Below, piece after piece: positions 20,201 to 32,200 of a DNA stretch of 64,000 bases (within the stretch, counting starts at the first letter, position 1; each line of letters begins with the position of its first letter). The stretch spans positions 10,423,501 through 10,487,500 of the forward strand of contig OU015671.1 of assembly GCA_907165275.2 (NCBI GenBank). The letters are read 5' to 3'. The notes beneath the pieces are model-generated. The model made no database searches. It was not told the DNA's origin and saw only the letters and a program-made list of their open reading frames with translations. Made by a program: the position numbers and the translations under genes. Source of the DNA: Zygaena filipendulae. Its lineage: Eukaryota; Arthropoda; Insecta; Lepidoptera; Zygaenidae.

Positions 20201-23200
20201 AAAATTTTCAGAATATTATATCTCTAGATAAAGGTAGACCGCCGCACTCAGAGTCGACTTTAATGTTTACTTTGTTAAGTATAGATTTTTAAAACAAAAC
20301 TGCCGCAATCAGACAAGTTTAATAGATTAATGTTAATTGGCATTTAACTAATTAAGTTACATCTCATTAAATGCCAACTAACATTAATTTACTGAACGTC
20401 TCTGATTGCGGCAGTTTTGTTTTAAAAAGCTATACTTAACTAAGTAATCATTAAAGTCGACTCTGAGTGCGGCCGAGAATCTGATTAAATTTTGGAAAAT
20501 TAAGCATCATGATAAAAATTTGTAGGCAGACATTAGGTAAGATTTATTTTTACAAAGGGGTGACATCATCGATTATGAAGAAACCCCTCTAAGTAAAGAT
20601 TACAAAAAAAAAACTATTTCGACTTCAATGCGGCAGTTGGAAAAAAAGAGCACTGTTCAACTTTGTCCCTTCTCTCTTTCTGATAATTTTTGATATTTTT
20701 TCCAATTTTGGTATTAAAGCGATTCGCTCTAAAAGTGAAAACCAAAGGGGTGCTTTATCGGAGTCGCGCGAGTCGCTGACCGCGGCGGGCGCGCCGCGGC
20801 GCTAGGGTCGCCACCCGTACTATATTATATTGTATCGTACTATATTTCAGTCAATTGTACTAAATGTATATTATAGAAAAATAATATAGTACGAAAATAC
20901 TATATTTATATACCTAATTCAACGGTCGCGCTTTTTATATTAACTGTGACTGGTCTGGAACGCACCCTCAGTGCAGCACGGGGAATTTCAGAACGGCATA
21001 CCCGGCAACAAAACGTCAAAGTAGCAATAATTTGTAGATGAATGCTGCCCAATACATAATGATAACAAAATATTTTCTTTATTATTTTTTCCCTGCATTT
21101 CCCAAAAGTACTATGTTTTTGCACATTTTTTCGGAAAAATACTAAATTTTTTCCAAATAAAGGTGGTAACCCTACGCGGCGCTGGCTCGGTCGGTGCATA
21201 AACAAATAAATATTATTTACTCTCTGTTTGCATTCTCGTCTAATAGCTACTGCAGCTGTTAAACAGGTAAATAAAATAAACATGTAAATAATAAAAACAA
21301 CCGGTCAAGTGAGAGTCGGCCTCGCGCACCGACGCGACGCGCGACGGTTCCGCACAGGCACACCCGTGAGTACCTACCTAGTACACACTTGTAGGTAGGT
21401 ATGTAAATAGTTCGTCGTAAACTGGATTATGGGACAAACTCAAACTTTGCCTTCGGAAAATTGTTTTCCCCATACATTGATACATATAAGTAGGTCGCGG
21501 TCTGTTTACCGACTGCAAATTTTATAATCGCAAGTTTATTTCACATTTTTATGACACACCTAACACACCTAACTACAATAATATTGAATTTTAACAAATT
21601 TACTGAAAATAAATTACATACATATACATAAATATCTGCAAGCAGTCACTGTAACTAGTTTAGATATAAAGTGAGCTACTATCTTTGAATAGGCGTGTTT
21701 CCACTAAGAATAAATCGGATGGCTTGGAGTTTCTAATGATTAACCATGATATTAAGTAAACAAAAAAACAACTTTTCTATTAAAATAATAAAAGATTAAT
21801 AATATTTTTGGAAATTAAAATCGACAAAATGAGGCGTTCAATCACGAGACTTTAAACACCAATCAGAGAAGCGCATGGAAGCGTGACGTCACGTCTCGCA
21901 AAACGAGCGCGAAACGCTATGTTGTAGCTGTCAATTTCGTATAAAGTGAACACGCTATTTCTTGTTTTCAGCAACTATTGTTAAATTATTACAGTTCGTT
22001 TTTAGTTTAATCTTAAAGGACAGTTATATTTGCGATGGAATCAGGATTCAACAAAGCAAACAGCAGTAATTTGCCCAAAATTGACGCCGTTATGCTTGGC
22101 AAATTTTTTGCAATAAACACTGACTTTTGTTCATCGGAATTCCGCAATGTTAAAACTTCTATGTAAGTATTATTTGAAGAACACACAAAGTCTTATTTAA
22201 TTAACAGTTACCAATCAGAGAGTCGCATTTACCTACTGTGGAATGTAAATACTTAACTGATTTTGAGGTTAGCGAATACAAAGTTGTAATAACTTATAAC
22301 ATAATTCGTTTTTGATTTCAGGTCATCACGAGCTTCATACGGAGATGATGCTGTAAGCTATGTGCAGCTTAAGCGTGACGGCAAACTATGTATTTTAAAG
22401 TGCAAAATATGTCCTGAGCACAAAGTTCATGCAAAGCTGTATAGATGCACACTAGTTGTTAATGAGGAAGATGAGAGTATCCTCTCTGTACAATGTGAAG
22501 ACTGCGTAGCTTCACAGGGTGGTTGTAAGCACGCAATAGCCTTCTTAATGTGGGTTCATCGACGAAGTGAGGAACCCTCATGCACTTCGATTGAATGCTA
22601 TTGGAAGAAATCAAAATTATCGAGAGTTGGTAATACTCTTAAATATATGACAGCAAAAGATTTATCCAAGGGCAGCCCTCTTTCACAACCGAATTCATCG
22701 GTTTTGCTGAAGTTTCTAGAAGAAGGAAAGAAGAGGAAAATTGAGGATTGTGAACTCTTGAAGTATCAACCCACATATAGTGTGAGTGAAACACAGGCTG
22801 TCTCAATGCATCAACTTGTGTGGAATTTTAAAGAGAAATGTGTTGATGAATTCTTAAAAAAAGTTCAAATATCTGCATCTCTAATAACAAAAGTTGAAGA
22901 AGAAACAAGAGAACAAGCCAGTACCTGCCTTTGGTATGAGCTGCGGTATGGACGAATAACTGCATCTAGAGCATTCGAGGTTAGCCGCTGTAAAAAGAAT
23001 GATGGTACACTCGTATCTCTCATATTAGGTGCAAAGATACCAGATACTTCAGCTATGAAACGTGGACGTTTACTAGAAGATGAAGTAAGAAAAACTGTGG
23101 AGAAAAAACTAAATAAAAAAATCAATAAATGTGGTCTTGTATTAAGTTCAGTTTATCCTATGATTGCTGGTTCCCCAGATGGCATATTTGAAGATGGTGT

Positions 23201-26200
23201 TATAGAAATTAAATGTCCCAGTAGTGTGAAAACATATAAAACTTACATTGAAAACGGTGAAGCTACAGAAAAGTACAATACTCAAATGCAACTTCAAATG
23301 TATTTAACAGGAAAGAAAAACTGTTTCTTTTGTGTAGCCCATCCCGATTATTGCCAAAATAAAAAAGTTAAAGTTTTAAGAGTACAATATGATCCTGAAT
23401 ATATTGAAAATATAAAAGTTAAGTTATTAGACTTTTGGAAAATGAATATTTATCCATTATTATATAAGAGTATAGAACTATAATTTAGGTATTTTAAATA
23501 AAAAGTCTTGATTTTAATTTGTTTTATTTTATTAAAGAATCTTGTAAATTAATTAAGGCACATGCTATGATTATTATGTCATCAAGTATTTTTACAAATT
23601 TAAAATTAATACATGCATGTGGTTTAAGCATACGAAATTCACGTAAACGCCGAATAACTCGCTCTATATGTATCCTTAGGCTAGCTATCTGTTTAGTTAG
23701 TTTTGCTTCAGTTTTACTCATCTTTACACCTGTTTCGACACTAGGAGGTCTTACTAGTGTAATACCAGCTTTTTTTAGATATTGTTCTAAATGTTTGAAA
23801 CCCCTGTCTGCCATAACGAACATACCACTTCTTAATGTTTGGACAAAGTCACAGGATTCAACTAAACAAGTGTCAGTTGTCCTGCCCCCAAATCCCGGAG
23901 AAATATAGTTCACTAGACCATTTGGTGTACAGGATATTAAATATTTTATTGTGTTGGCTTTTTTATAATCTGACCAGGTTAATGCTTGATTTATTGCTTT
24001 AGATGGTTTTTCTATCTCTATTTCAAGGCAGTCTATAATGCAACTAACATTATTATATTTGTGCCTGAATGCCATGGGTAAAGTTTTTTTAATCATTTCA
24101 CTATCTAGCGACACAATAAAAGGCCTCATAACACTGGCTATTAATGGTATATTTTTTGAAAATATCTTGCTTAAATATGATATAGTCATTGCATAATCAT
24201 CTGACAGTTGATTAAATGAACTATCTAATCTTATTTTATTTAAACAAAACAATAAATGATTTTTGGGAATATTAATTTCATCTTTTATTATATCAATCAG
24301 ATAGTAACACTTGCTTGGAACACCAATGTATAGTCGAGGCTTTTTCTCAATTTTTTTAATCATATTCAATATAGTCTCTTTTGCTTCTACCTTTTTATCT
24401 TCTTCAATAAATTCACTACAGTTAGAAGAGGATTTAACTTGCAAAGAATGCACAGGTGAGCAACTGGTGGTAGATGCAGATGGTATATATAAAGAAATAT
24501 CACTATCAGACTGTTTTGCTTCAATAGATATATTTCTTGTAATTTTGCTGAAGCCAGACATAGAAGGACTTGAATTTTTAATGGTTTCCAATTTGAATGG
24601 AGATGTGGAGGTAGATATTTGTGGTGGTTTCAAAGGTGATAGTGCCTTTTCTGTTGATTTAATTTTAGTCTGGACAGCTTTACTTCTGAATTTGTGTGTT
24701 ATTAAAGCTTGAACAGATTTATCCGCTGTTATTTCACATAAAGTTTCAGGTGTTTCAGGTACATTCTCTCCAACTATTTGAAAATCTGGAAAATAAACAA
24801 TATTATGCTCATCATAATAATAATGACTGCATACTTATTTCAAACTACAATCCGTTTGTTTTGTTTGTTACCTACCTGAACTTGTATTAGAAGTATCCTT
24901 GACAGATGAACTTGGAATACTACTTTGTTCTGGTTCATTCAAACACTCTGCGATTATGGACATCCTTTGTTTTTTCAACATATATGGTCGTTCCTTATAG
25001 CTGCATGTCCGTTTCCTTCTATCTTCTTGGCATTCGAACTTCTTTGGTATACAACTGCGCACTTGAGAGACTTTACCCATAATATGATATTCTGTATAAT
25101 TAATCATATCGTTTGGCAACTAAAAAAATTAAAAGAGTGTGAATTATTACATTTTATAAAACAAAATAATATTTTAACTCCAATAAATCATAAAACCCTA
25201 TTCAAGTCATAACATTTTATAGGTTTAATGTGTGGTATATTATGGTAGATTTTGCAAAATTCATTTCTTTTACTATACATTTATTAATAGATACATCAAG
25301 TTGTGTTTAATACTTACATCAAAATGATCTTCACAGAAATAAATTGTGGAATGAGTTGATAAAGTAAGAACATCTTGTCTCCTTGCCATTTTTAACCACT
25401 TTCTTCGTATTTGTTTATTGTTCGGAACGTATATGAATAATTTGTTTGGCGTTTTTATCGTTGTACTTTTACTTTGGGGCACCATACAGTATTTATAATA
25501 CGAGTAATTCATTATTTATTAAAAAACACTATTGACTGTCATAAACAAACACGGCTGATTTGTGAGACGTGACGTCATTCAAGACGCCATGACAATCTTG
25601 GCCTTTTTCGCGGTTAATTTCAAGTTCATTTCTAAAAACCCAAAATACTAATATAAAAGACCTATTTTTCTTAAAATAACATATTTTTGGGTTGAAATAG
25701 ATGCTAAGCTATAGTTTTAAACTAATTTCAAAATTTTGTCAACTAGCCTATTCTTCTTGTTTCCGAAATAATATTATTATTATTTTGTATGTTTTCGCAA
25801 AAATGAAAATTACCTAAGTATGTCTACGATCCGACCCGAGTAGGTGGACGTCCATTAGCAAAAGAAATCTAAATCTCTGGGTACGTCGATATGGACGAAA
25901 TGAATTGACTGTGAAATAGAAAAAAAAAATTGACGACATATTTTTTTTTTTCGTTTTCCATATCTTCGGGTCGTGATCTTTGTTTATATAAACGGGCTCG
26001 CCCCATCTGAGTTCAGCAGTGACGTTACCTGCGCAATCATACCTACAGCCGCCGTCTTTGTGCTCGTCTTACGCTTTTGTGTTTGTGCCCGCTCACAGTG
26101 CCCGCGCACAAAAAACGGACTACAATAACGTGTAGGGACGTCTCGGTGCACGTGACGTGAGTGCACGCGAGTTGCGACGACAGCTGGTTCCGTGTTGGCT

Positions 26201-29200
26201 TTCGGGATCCAACGTCCAGTGTCGTCGTATGACCAGTGGCCGCTGCGATCTATTCTAATATACGTATAGTTGAACACAGTAGTTAGTGCGCGATATGGAC
26301 GGCTCGCGGCCGGCGGCCGGCGGCTGGCGCGCGGCCGCCGCTCGCGCCGACAGGTGATGCACTCGGGAGAAGCCTCACACCGCCTGCGCCGCCCCTCTAG
26401 CGCCGCGCACCGCCCCGCGGCCCGGGCGCGCGGCGCAGCTGGCGCGGGCCACAAAAACCAGACCGGAATCACTTTGATTTTTTATCTCGTAACCTTTTCT
26501 TCGGAGCGCAATTATATTTGTATAATATCTAGTAGGTAGGTATATAATATGTAATCTCTTATCATACTTATACACGTACCTATTTGGTGATATCCATATA
26601 TCTATACATGTTTTATTAAGTTTTTTTTTCCTTTTCCAAGTTCATATCGAGTTAGGTAGGTAAGTAAACCCTTTCTTTATCTGGAACTAAACTTGATGTG
26701 ACTTTAAGGTGCGCAAGGTTTTTTCTTCAATAGATATATTTATTTATTTATTTAAATGGAGAAAAAACAGATACAAATTTACAATAAATAATAAATACAG
26801 AAATATTTAAGCTATAAAACAACAATTTGAACCCTTAATATTCTCACTGACTAATCGAGCGAAATAACTAAAATATATTATAATGTTTTATATTGGAACG
26901 TAGTTCCTTATGGGACGATGCGGAGGGGCACCCTAACCGGGAAAAAACGTCCGTAACGTAAGATTTTTTTATCAATAAAAAATTATATTAAAAAATTTAT
27001 ACCCGAATAATTATTTTTTTATACCTCAAATGGAACTTAAAATTAATATTTTTATAATAAGGAACTTCGTTCCTATCCGGTGTCCCACGACACCGCTCTT
27101 TTTTATATCTGGGGGCACGGTAGTGCCCCCGCAAAGACGAGCCAGCGAAGCGCAAGGGCACTACCACGGGGCACTACCTATCTTTTCTCGAAGTGCTTCG
27201 TCGTTTTTTTGAACCCTTGTAACTTGGGTCTGGATTATACCAAAACCAGATATTTTGACAAAGGTGTAGAGTTGGTGGAGTTAGACCTATCTTTTCTCGA
27301 AGCGCTTCGTCGTTTTTTTGAACCCTTGTAACTTGGGTCTGGATTATACCATAACAAAAAAATTAAAACCGACTTCCAAAAACACAAAACTAAAAAACTA
27401 AAAATAAAAAGCTAAAAATAACAAAATACCGATTTAATCCAAAAGACAAAAACACACGTAATATTATTATTGGTTTGTGCTACCACTAATCGGTTTGAAT
27501 TCGGTGACAAGCCCGCTGGTGTCTGCCCACTTGGGTTGTTCTGCTCACGAAGAGCTGGTGGCGGGAGTCGACTTAGCCCATCTTCCCCCTCCATATTTGG
27601 CTTGTCACCGACTTCATACCGATCAGTGGTAGCACAAACCAATAATAATATTACGTGTGTTTTTGTCTTTTGGATTAAATCGGTATTTTGTTATTTTTAG
27701 CTTTTTATTTTTAGTTTTTTAGTTTTGTGTTTTTGGAAGTCGGTTTTAATTTTTTTGTTAAAATTTTGTTTATTTCTCGCTTTTAAGTGACTTAGTTCGT
27801 AATTTCTCTAAGTTACAATAGCCTAATGTCAACTGCTCATCACCTTTTACAAAATATTGCTATTCCCGACGCAGGGACGTTAATTGTTGAGGAGTTCTCC
27901 TAGTACATCATCATCAGTTCTACTTCACCATATACATTGTGCCGGGCATAAATTGTTTAGAAACCATATTAAAGTTAACGATTCGGAACCCGTGAAATAC
28001 CCATTATTGAGTAGTTCCGATGACCATCTGTGGTCTTCATCATCAGTTCCTCTTCTTCAAATTTTGCTTTCCGAAAGCAAATAAACGATTTACTATAAAA
28101 AATACAAAAATCGCTATAGGTATACCCATAATTTTTGAAGAGTTCCCTCGATTACTCCAAGATTCCGTCATCAAATCTCGATTTGGTGACAATGGAATCA
28201 ATTTGGGAGTATCCCCTTCAAACAAAAAATTTTTTAAATCGCTTCAATCGGAACCCGTGAAATACGTATTATTTTTGAGTTGTTCCGATGACCACCTGGG
28301 TCTTCATCATCAGTTCCACTTCTTCAAATTTTGCTTTCCGAAAGCAAATGAACGATTTACTATCAAAAATACCCAAATCGGTATAGGTGTGCCTATAATT
28401 TTTGAAGAGTTCCCTCGATTTCTCCAAGATCCCATCATCAGATCCCGACTTGGTGGCAATGGGACCTAATTGGGAGTAAACCCTTTCAAACAAAAAAAGA
28501 ATTTTTCAAATCCGTCCAACCGTCTTCGAGTAATCGGTGAACATACAAAAAAAAAAAAAAATCGAACATAGAACCTCCTCCTTTTTGGAAGTCGGTTAAA
28601 AACCAGATATTTTGACAAAGGTGTAGAGTTGGTGAAGTTAGACCTTGTAGAGTTAGAAGCTTGGCTCTACATGAGATCTGATAACTTTTTGAAAGTGCTG
28701 GTATATGGTCTCGTCTTGGCAACATTTTACATGAAAATGTTTTTGTTGGGATAATAGTTTAATCATTACACATAAATATCTCGGCCGCGTCTGTCTGACT
28801 GTCTGTTCGCGATAAACTCAAAACTACCTAACTGATTTTCATGCGGTTTTCACTAATAGATAAGTTATTCAAGAGGAAGGTTTATACGTACCTACAGTTT
28901 ATCGAGGAATTCCCGCGGACCTCTGAAATTACCGCGGCTAAAACCGCGGGCGACAGCTAGTCATAATTTGTGTCTTTATTTAAATAAAATTTATGCTTAT
29001 AAATAATTTTATCTCTTATTTGTATTTACTTTATACCGATCTCGATGAACGGTCGGATTTGCAAATGGGTGGATATGTAGCTGTATTAAGGGGATAACAC
29101 CATGGAGGTAGGACTATATTTTTATTTTTCCATAATTTGAACAATTTTATAAATACGAATTGATACTCAATAAGTCGATACTCGCTAGAGATAGTATTTC

Positions 29201-32200
29201 TTGTATTTAAAAGCCAATTTAAATTGGTAGCTGTTTTTTTTTTCCATATGCAATAAATAAAAAATGTGTCATGACCAGGTGGTCACGACTCTTAGTACTA
29301 TAACAACGTAATTTTTTTAATTTTCTTACATCAGTGACAACATTTTTGTTCGCGCAAATTTACAAACTTCTCGAAACGAACGGTATTTTTTGCAACTGGA
29401 GCGATGGCTCGATGTGATCCCCTTGACGGTGCGGGTCCTCCGGGTGCCCCCGCCCCCGCCTCGCGCCCCGCGCCCCGCGCGAGGTAGCCTGCACTCGCGG
29501 AGATAAAGCGAAGAATGCGCCCGCGACAGCTGCGCGCGGGAATGCGCACCTGCCGCCCGCCGCCTGCAGCCTGCCGCGCCGGGCCGGGCCGGACCGGGCC
29601 GGGCGGCGGGCTGCTGCGATACCCGGACTTTGTTAGATATCATTGCCTAATTACTCCTTGCTAGGGTTCCGTACCTCAAAAGGAAAAGAGGATTTAAGAG
29701 GCATTATTAGCATTATTACATATTATATGATTAGGAGAACTTATTAGGATCATTTCCGTCTGTTTTTCGCAGAAACACGTTACTGTTAGATACTGTACGT
29801 AACGCGAAAATCGTTGGAAATTACTTAAATCGAATGCTTAGATTTGCAATCGCTTGAAGCTGTGAAAAAATCAAACTTCTAATATTTTGAAATTCGCAAG
29901 GGGTTAAAAACTATACGGAGGGTAAGTACATCCTGTTGAACTAGAATCATGAAATTTGGCAAGAAGCACAAACAAAGAGAAAAATCCAAATACCGTATTT
30001 TTTTCATTGAAACAAAAATATATTTATATATTATAAATGCGAAAGTAACTCTGTCTGTCTGTCTGCTACGCTTTCACGCCTTGACGGCTCAAACGTTCAT
30101 CATGAAATTTTGCATAAACATTATCAGGGGTACAAAAAAGGACATAGGTCACTTTTTGTCCCGGAATTCCCGCGGGAACTCCGAAATTAAAGCGAGCGAA
30201 ACCGCGGGGAACAGCCAGTTAGGTATTTTATTTGTAGTCGGTAAATTGACTGCGACCTTCAAATGTATGGGACAACTGTTTTCCGACGGCAAAGTTAAGT
30301 TTGTCCCTCAATCCAGTTTACGACGTACTGTATACGTGCTTATGGAACCCTCGGTGCGCAAGTCCTACTCGCACTTGATCGGTTTTTTTGTTGTTAAATA
30401 ATATGTAAATAACATAAAAGTATCAATCTATATTGCTTTGAATTTCATAATTATAATATTCGTCGTAATATTTCGCGGAATGACCTTCGCGTCTCGCCCC
30501 GCCGCCCCTCCGCCCCGCGCGAGCGTTTGCTGTTTGTAATCGTTCTAGCGAGAACACCCGATGCGCCCGCGATGCGGGGATCGAACCTGCGACACCTGGT
30601 ATAGCTATCAGGTTCACTAACCACTACACCGACGGTGGTGTGCAACCATGGATAGATTCAAATGTGTTTCGAGTAACTACCTACCTATTATGTATATCCG
30701 AGGATTAATAAAATCATAGGGGCGACTCTCGATCCTGACTTTTTTAAATCACTAGTTTCTCCGGCAATCGTAACTTGCCAGTAAGTGCGGCTAGGGTGCG
30801 GCGCGATCATCTGTCGAGTGTGCGTGTGTGCCGGGCGGCGGGCGGCGGGCGGCGGGCGACAGACAGGTGCTGCGCGCTGTGCGGACTGCGACTGCGGCGC
30901 ACGTGTGCCGCGCGCATCTGCCGCCCGCCGCCGCCCCGCGCCCCATCCCACCCCGCCCCGCCCCGCCCCGCATATATAGCAGCACGCCGCGCTCGGCCGC
31001 CCAGTGCTCACCTGTGCGTGCCCGCGCGCGGCTCGTCCCGCGACCCATATTGCCGCCAGTGCAGTGCTCGCGCCCAGCTGTCTGTTTAGTGACGTGCGGG
31101 CCCTACGCGGAGTGCATCGTCACCGCCATGATCATCTGCCTGTCAGGATTCGTGATCGCCGGGTTGGTCTCACCTCCCTCCCTCTCTCGTTCCCCCGAAT
31201 TTATTTTGGAATGAATCTATCCAGAATTATTGTGAATATTTGCAAGGTCGACCTTCGCTCCACGGATAACGAATTTTCTTGGTTTAAGTTACCTCCCGTT
31301 ACGTTGTGTTATTTATTTGAGTAGCGGTTGTAACTTTTATAACTATCAGCAGTTTCGTATGCATGGTTTTCTGTTTGTGCCTTCCGAGTTTCTTGTAAGT
31401 TCTCTTCAGGAGCGGCTAGTTTACGAACTCAGGATAGGTCAACTTAATATACATAGGTAAAAGATTGAAAGTGATCTTATGTTGGACTTGGCCCTAATTA
31501 ATAAAGATATACATATGTATGTATATTTTATAGGGAACATAAATATCTCATTATTATAGCTTATTATTTAAATTTGCATACAATAATTATTGGTTCACAC
31601 GACTGGGTTAGCAAAGTAGGTCACCATGCCTAATCGTTAATCAAGAAGTTACGGGTTCGATTCCTGACGCAAGTGGACTGTTTGTGCTGAACACAGGGTT
31701 CTGGGCGTATTTATAGTTATATATTTATTTAATTTATTTATTGAAAGGTAACTACAGCACATTAAAAATAACAACCACATAGGAATTACTCACAATAGTG
31801 TCAATGACAGGTTAGTCAAATCGTAGATAAAAGAACTGAAATGTTAATATCTATTTATATCTACACCTACTATTTATATATTGTTTGATAAAATGTAGTA
31901 GGTATATGTACATACCATAGTAGCTCGATTCTACGACACAAGCTTATAGATTAATGTCGGGCCAAGTCAAGTAGATCTATCAGACAGCTGAACTTTACTA
32001 TAATAAATAATTAGTATATAATTATTCTTAGTTATTTACTTTTTCTTAAATTTATACCTACCTGTTTATAATTAATTTACCTGTTTTAATTAGCGGTTTT
32101 AATTTTAAGCAAGCTAGGGACACAAGTAAAAAGATTGTAGTCGGACTTCTGTTTTATTAACAGTTCTGTTTTATGTTCGTTAAGACTGTAATCTGTTTTG

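Larger units (their letters stand above)
21691..25749. mobile_element. Complete ISL2EU-type DNA transposon
   Basis: A 4059-bp element flanked by AT (21689-21690 and 25750-25751). Its ends start AGGCGTGTTTCCACT on the left and AGGCTAGTTGACAAA when the right end is reverse-complemented. A subterminal inverted GACGTCACGTCTC motif occurs at about 21887 and 25574. It encodes two convergent spliced genes, both intact: a YqaJ-like nuclease (+) and a THAP-DDE transposase (-). This gene pair with a 2-bp AT target duplication is the layout known for the ISL2EU superfamily. The outer repeats are short and diverged, so boundaries rest mainly on the TSD and on comparison with the two related MITEs. Confidence 0.8.

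Noticed and set aside
30556..30641. Possible tRNA gene on the minus strand
   Set aside because: A and B boxes exist, but the acceptor stem does not pair and the anticodon loop is oversized; a SINE head is more likely.
31090..31162. Exon spliced directly from Graf exon 10 (17625) using the TTTAG at 31089
   Set aside because: The hydrophobic frame would need a phase-1 join, but exon 10 ends in phase 2; the other frame reads as unlikely basic peptide.
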